From NCBI GenBank assembly GCA_028287975.1, contig JAQBOP010000392.1:1-37799 (forward strand): a stretch of 37,799 bases of DNA, read 5' to 3'. Position 1 is the first letter of the stretch; every line of letters starts with the position of its first letter. Positions 36,723 through 37,799 of the stretch are shown piece after piece. Position numbers and translations under genes: made by a program. The stretch is from Mucilaginibacter sp. (lineage in GTDB: Bacteria; Bacteroidota; Bacteroidia; Sphingobacteriales; Sphingobacteriaceae). The notes under the pieces are model-generated. The model was given only the letters and a program-made list of their open reading frames with translations, made no database searches and was not told the DNA's origin.

Positions 36723-37799
36723 TTATAACGCGAGTTGTTTAACCACATTACTTTGATAAATGGCATAGTTTAGGCCAAGCGCAATAAAAACCCATAAAAA
36801 CATTGAATATACAGGTGCAACAGTTAGCATAGCAGATACATTAAATAAAAAACCTGTTATAAACATTTTTCCATATCGACCGCAATTGCGGGCTCGCCAA
36901 AGTTTTCTAAACGATGCGATCAAAAAATAAAATAATGTAAGGCCACCAATTGCTCCCTGTTCACTTAATACTATTGAGAACAAATTTTGTGGGAAAGTGC
37001 CCGGACTGAGGGTTTCGCCAAAAACCTCTATACCCATTTTAAATTCATGCTTATACATATAATAAATGCTATTGCCAACACCCACACCTGTAAGCCAATT
37101 GTCTTTAAAAATTTGCAACCCAATGCCCGAAGTATAACGTCTAAAACTGCCGCTATCTGTAGTATGAGGCGGAGCATTAAAGAAGCTATTTGTTTTAGAA
37201 ATAAAAAAATATTCAAAATATTCATTAAGCTCAAAATGATTGATGATCACAAAACCTGCCGTCACTATAATCACAATAAAAAAAAGAATTGCTGCTTTAG
37301 TTTTAAATGCACTTTTAAAAATGAATGCATTTAAGATTAAAATTAAAGCCAGACCTGCCAAGGTTGTTGAAAATGTAAAAATCAACGATACAATATTTAT
37401 AGCAATTAAAAAGTACCAAAGATTTTTGCTAAACATTTTTTTTGAGTACCAGGCAAATAAACATATCCAGGTTTGATATAAAACATAAAAACTGGGTTCC
37501 TGGGATAATCCCGAACTACGAAAAACATATAGGTGTTTTGCCTGAATAAACGAAGGGAGATATCGTACAGGATCGAAAATTAACATTGCCAACACAGAAT
37601 ACCCTGCTATACAAGTGCCTATAATAACCGTAGTTTTTAAAATTCTTTCAAAGTTTTGATATATGTACAGTGATCCCGTTATTTCATTAAAGGCTGAAAA
37701 ATTAAAGAACATATAGATAAGTTGGAGCAGCGGGAATATATAAAAGTTAAATTTAAAGGACGTTGCCTCAGGATATTTTAAATAAAACCCAGTCGGGTA
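36723..37799 (-). CDS. O-antigen polymerase/ligase-like (Wzy) membrane protein, 5' end outside the window
   Basis: Polytopic; 'FRSSGLSQEPSFYVLYQ', 'DNWLTGVGVGNSIYYMYKHEFKMG…FPQNLFSIVLSEQGAIGGLTLFYFL'. Frame is open to 37799 with no stop. Confidence 0.82.
   Translation of the reverse strand, partial: YPTGFYLKYPEATSFKFNFYIFPLLQLIYMFFNFSAFNEITGSLYIYQNFERILKTTVIIGTCIAGYSVLAMLIFDPVRYLPSFIQAKHLYVFRSSGLSQEPSFYVLYQTWICLFAWYSKKMFSKNLWYFLIAINIVSLIFTFSTTLAGLALILILNAFIFKSAFKTKAAILFFIVIIVTAGFVIINHFELNEYFEYFFISKTNSFFNAPPHTTDSGSFRRYTSGIGLQIFKDNWLTGVGVGNSIYYMYKHEFKMGIEVFGETLSPGTFPQNLFSIVLSEQGAIGGLTLFYFLIASFRKLWRARNCGRYGKMFITGFLFNVSAMLTVAPVYSMFLWVFIALGLNYAIYQSNVVKQLAL

Noticed and set aside
1-37799. tRNA or rRNA genes
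   Set aside because: No cloverleaf-like or rRNA-like sequence was recognised by eye; a tRNAscan-SE/Infernal run would be needed to exclude small RNAs.

Overview
The window looks like Bacteroidota, probably Sphingobacteriaceae (Mucilaginibacter/Pedobacter-like): TAnnTTTG-type -7 boxes, Bacteroidetes-style sigma factor and Wzi/SLBB proteins. The left part (1-13.2 kb) holds mixed genes: a partial acyltransferase, a Sua5/YrdC protein, an internally duplicated membrane protein coupled to a DyP peroxidase, a serine beta-lactamase-like hydrolase, a DoxX-like protein, a sigma-70 factor, a CCA-adding-type enzyme, a pRiA4b ORF-3-like protein and MiaA. These are separated by intergenic DNA rich in structured repeats. 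The right part (13.2-37.8 kb) is a large exopolysaccharide/capsule locus: RmlA, RmlD, flippase, two Wzy-like polymerases, many glycosyltransferases, SLBB export protein, Wzz-like protein, two tandem Wzi-like proteins, and a polyprenyl glycosylphosphotransferase. The most interesting signals are: (1) REP-like palindromes in inverted orientation around a Y1/RAYT transposase with an in-frame amber codon; (2) a ~400-bp nested inverted-repeat element; (3) two hairpin-pair units upstream of miaA whose loops co-vary, apparently in a 177-bp tandem duplication that includes the miaA 5' end; (4) a palindromic repeat inserted in frame in a glycosyltransferase; (5) a G9 tract at the start of a glycosyltransferase ORF, a phase-variation candidate; (6) a duplicated-domain partner of a DyP peroxidase. 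All calls come from reading the sequence and supplied ORFs; no searches were run.
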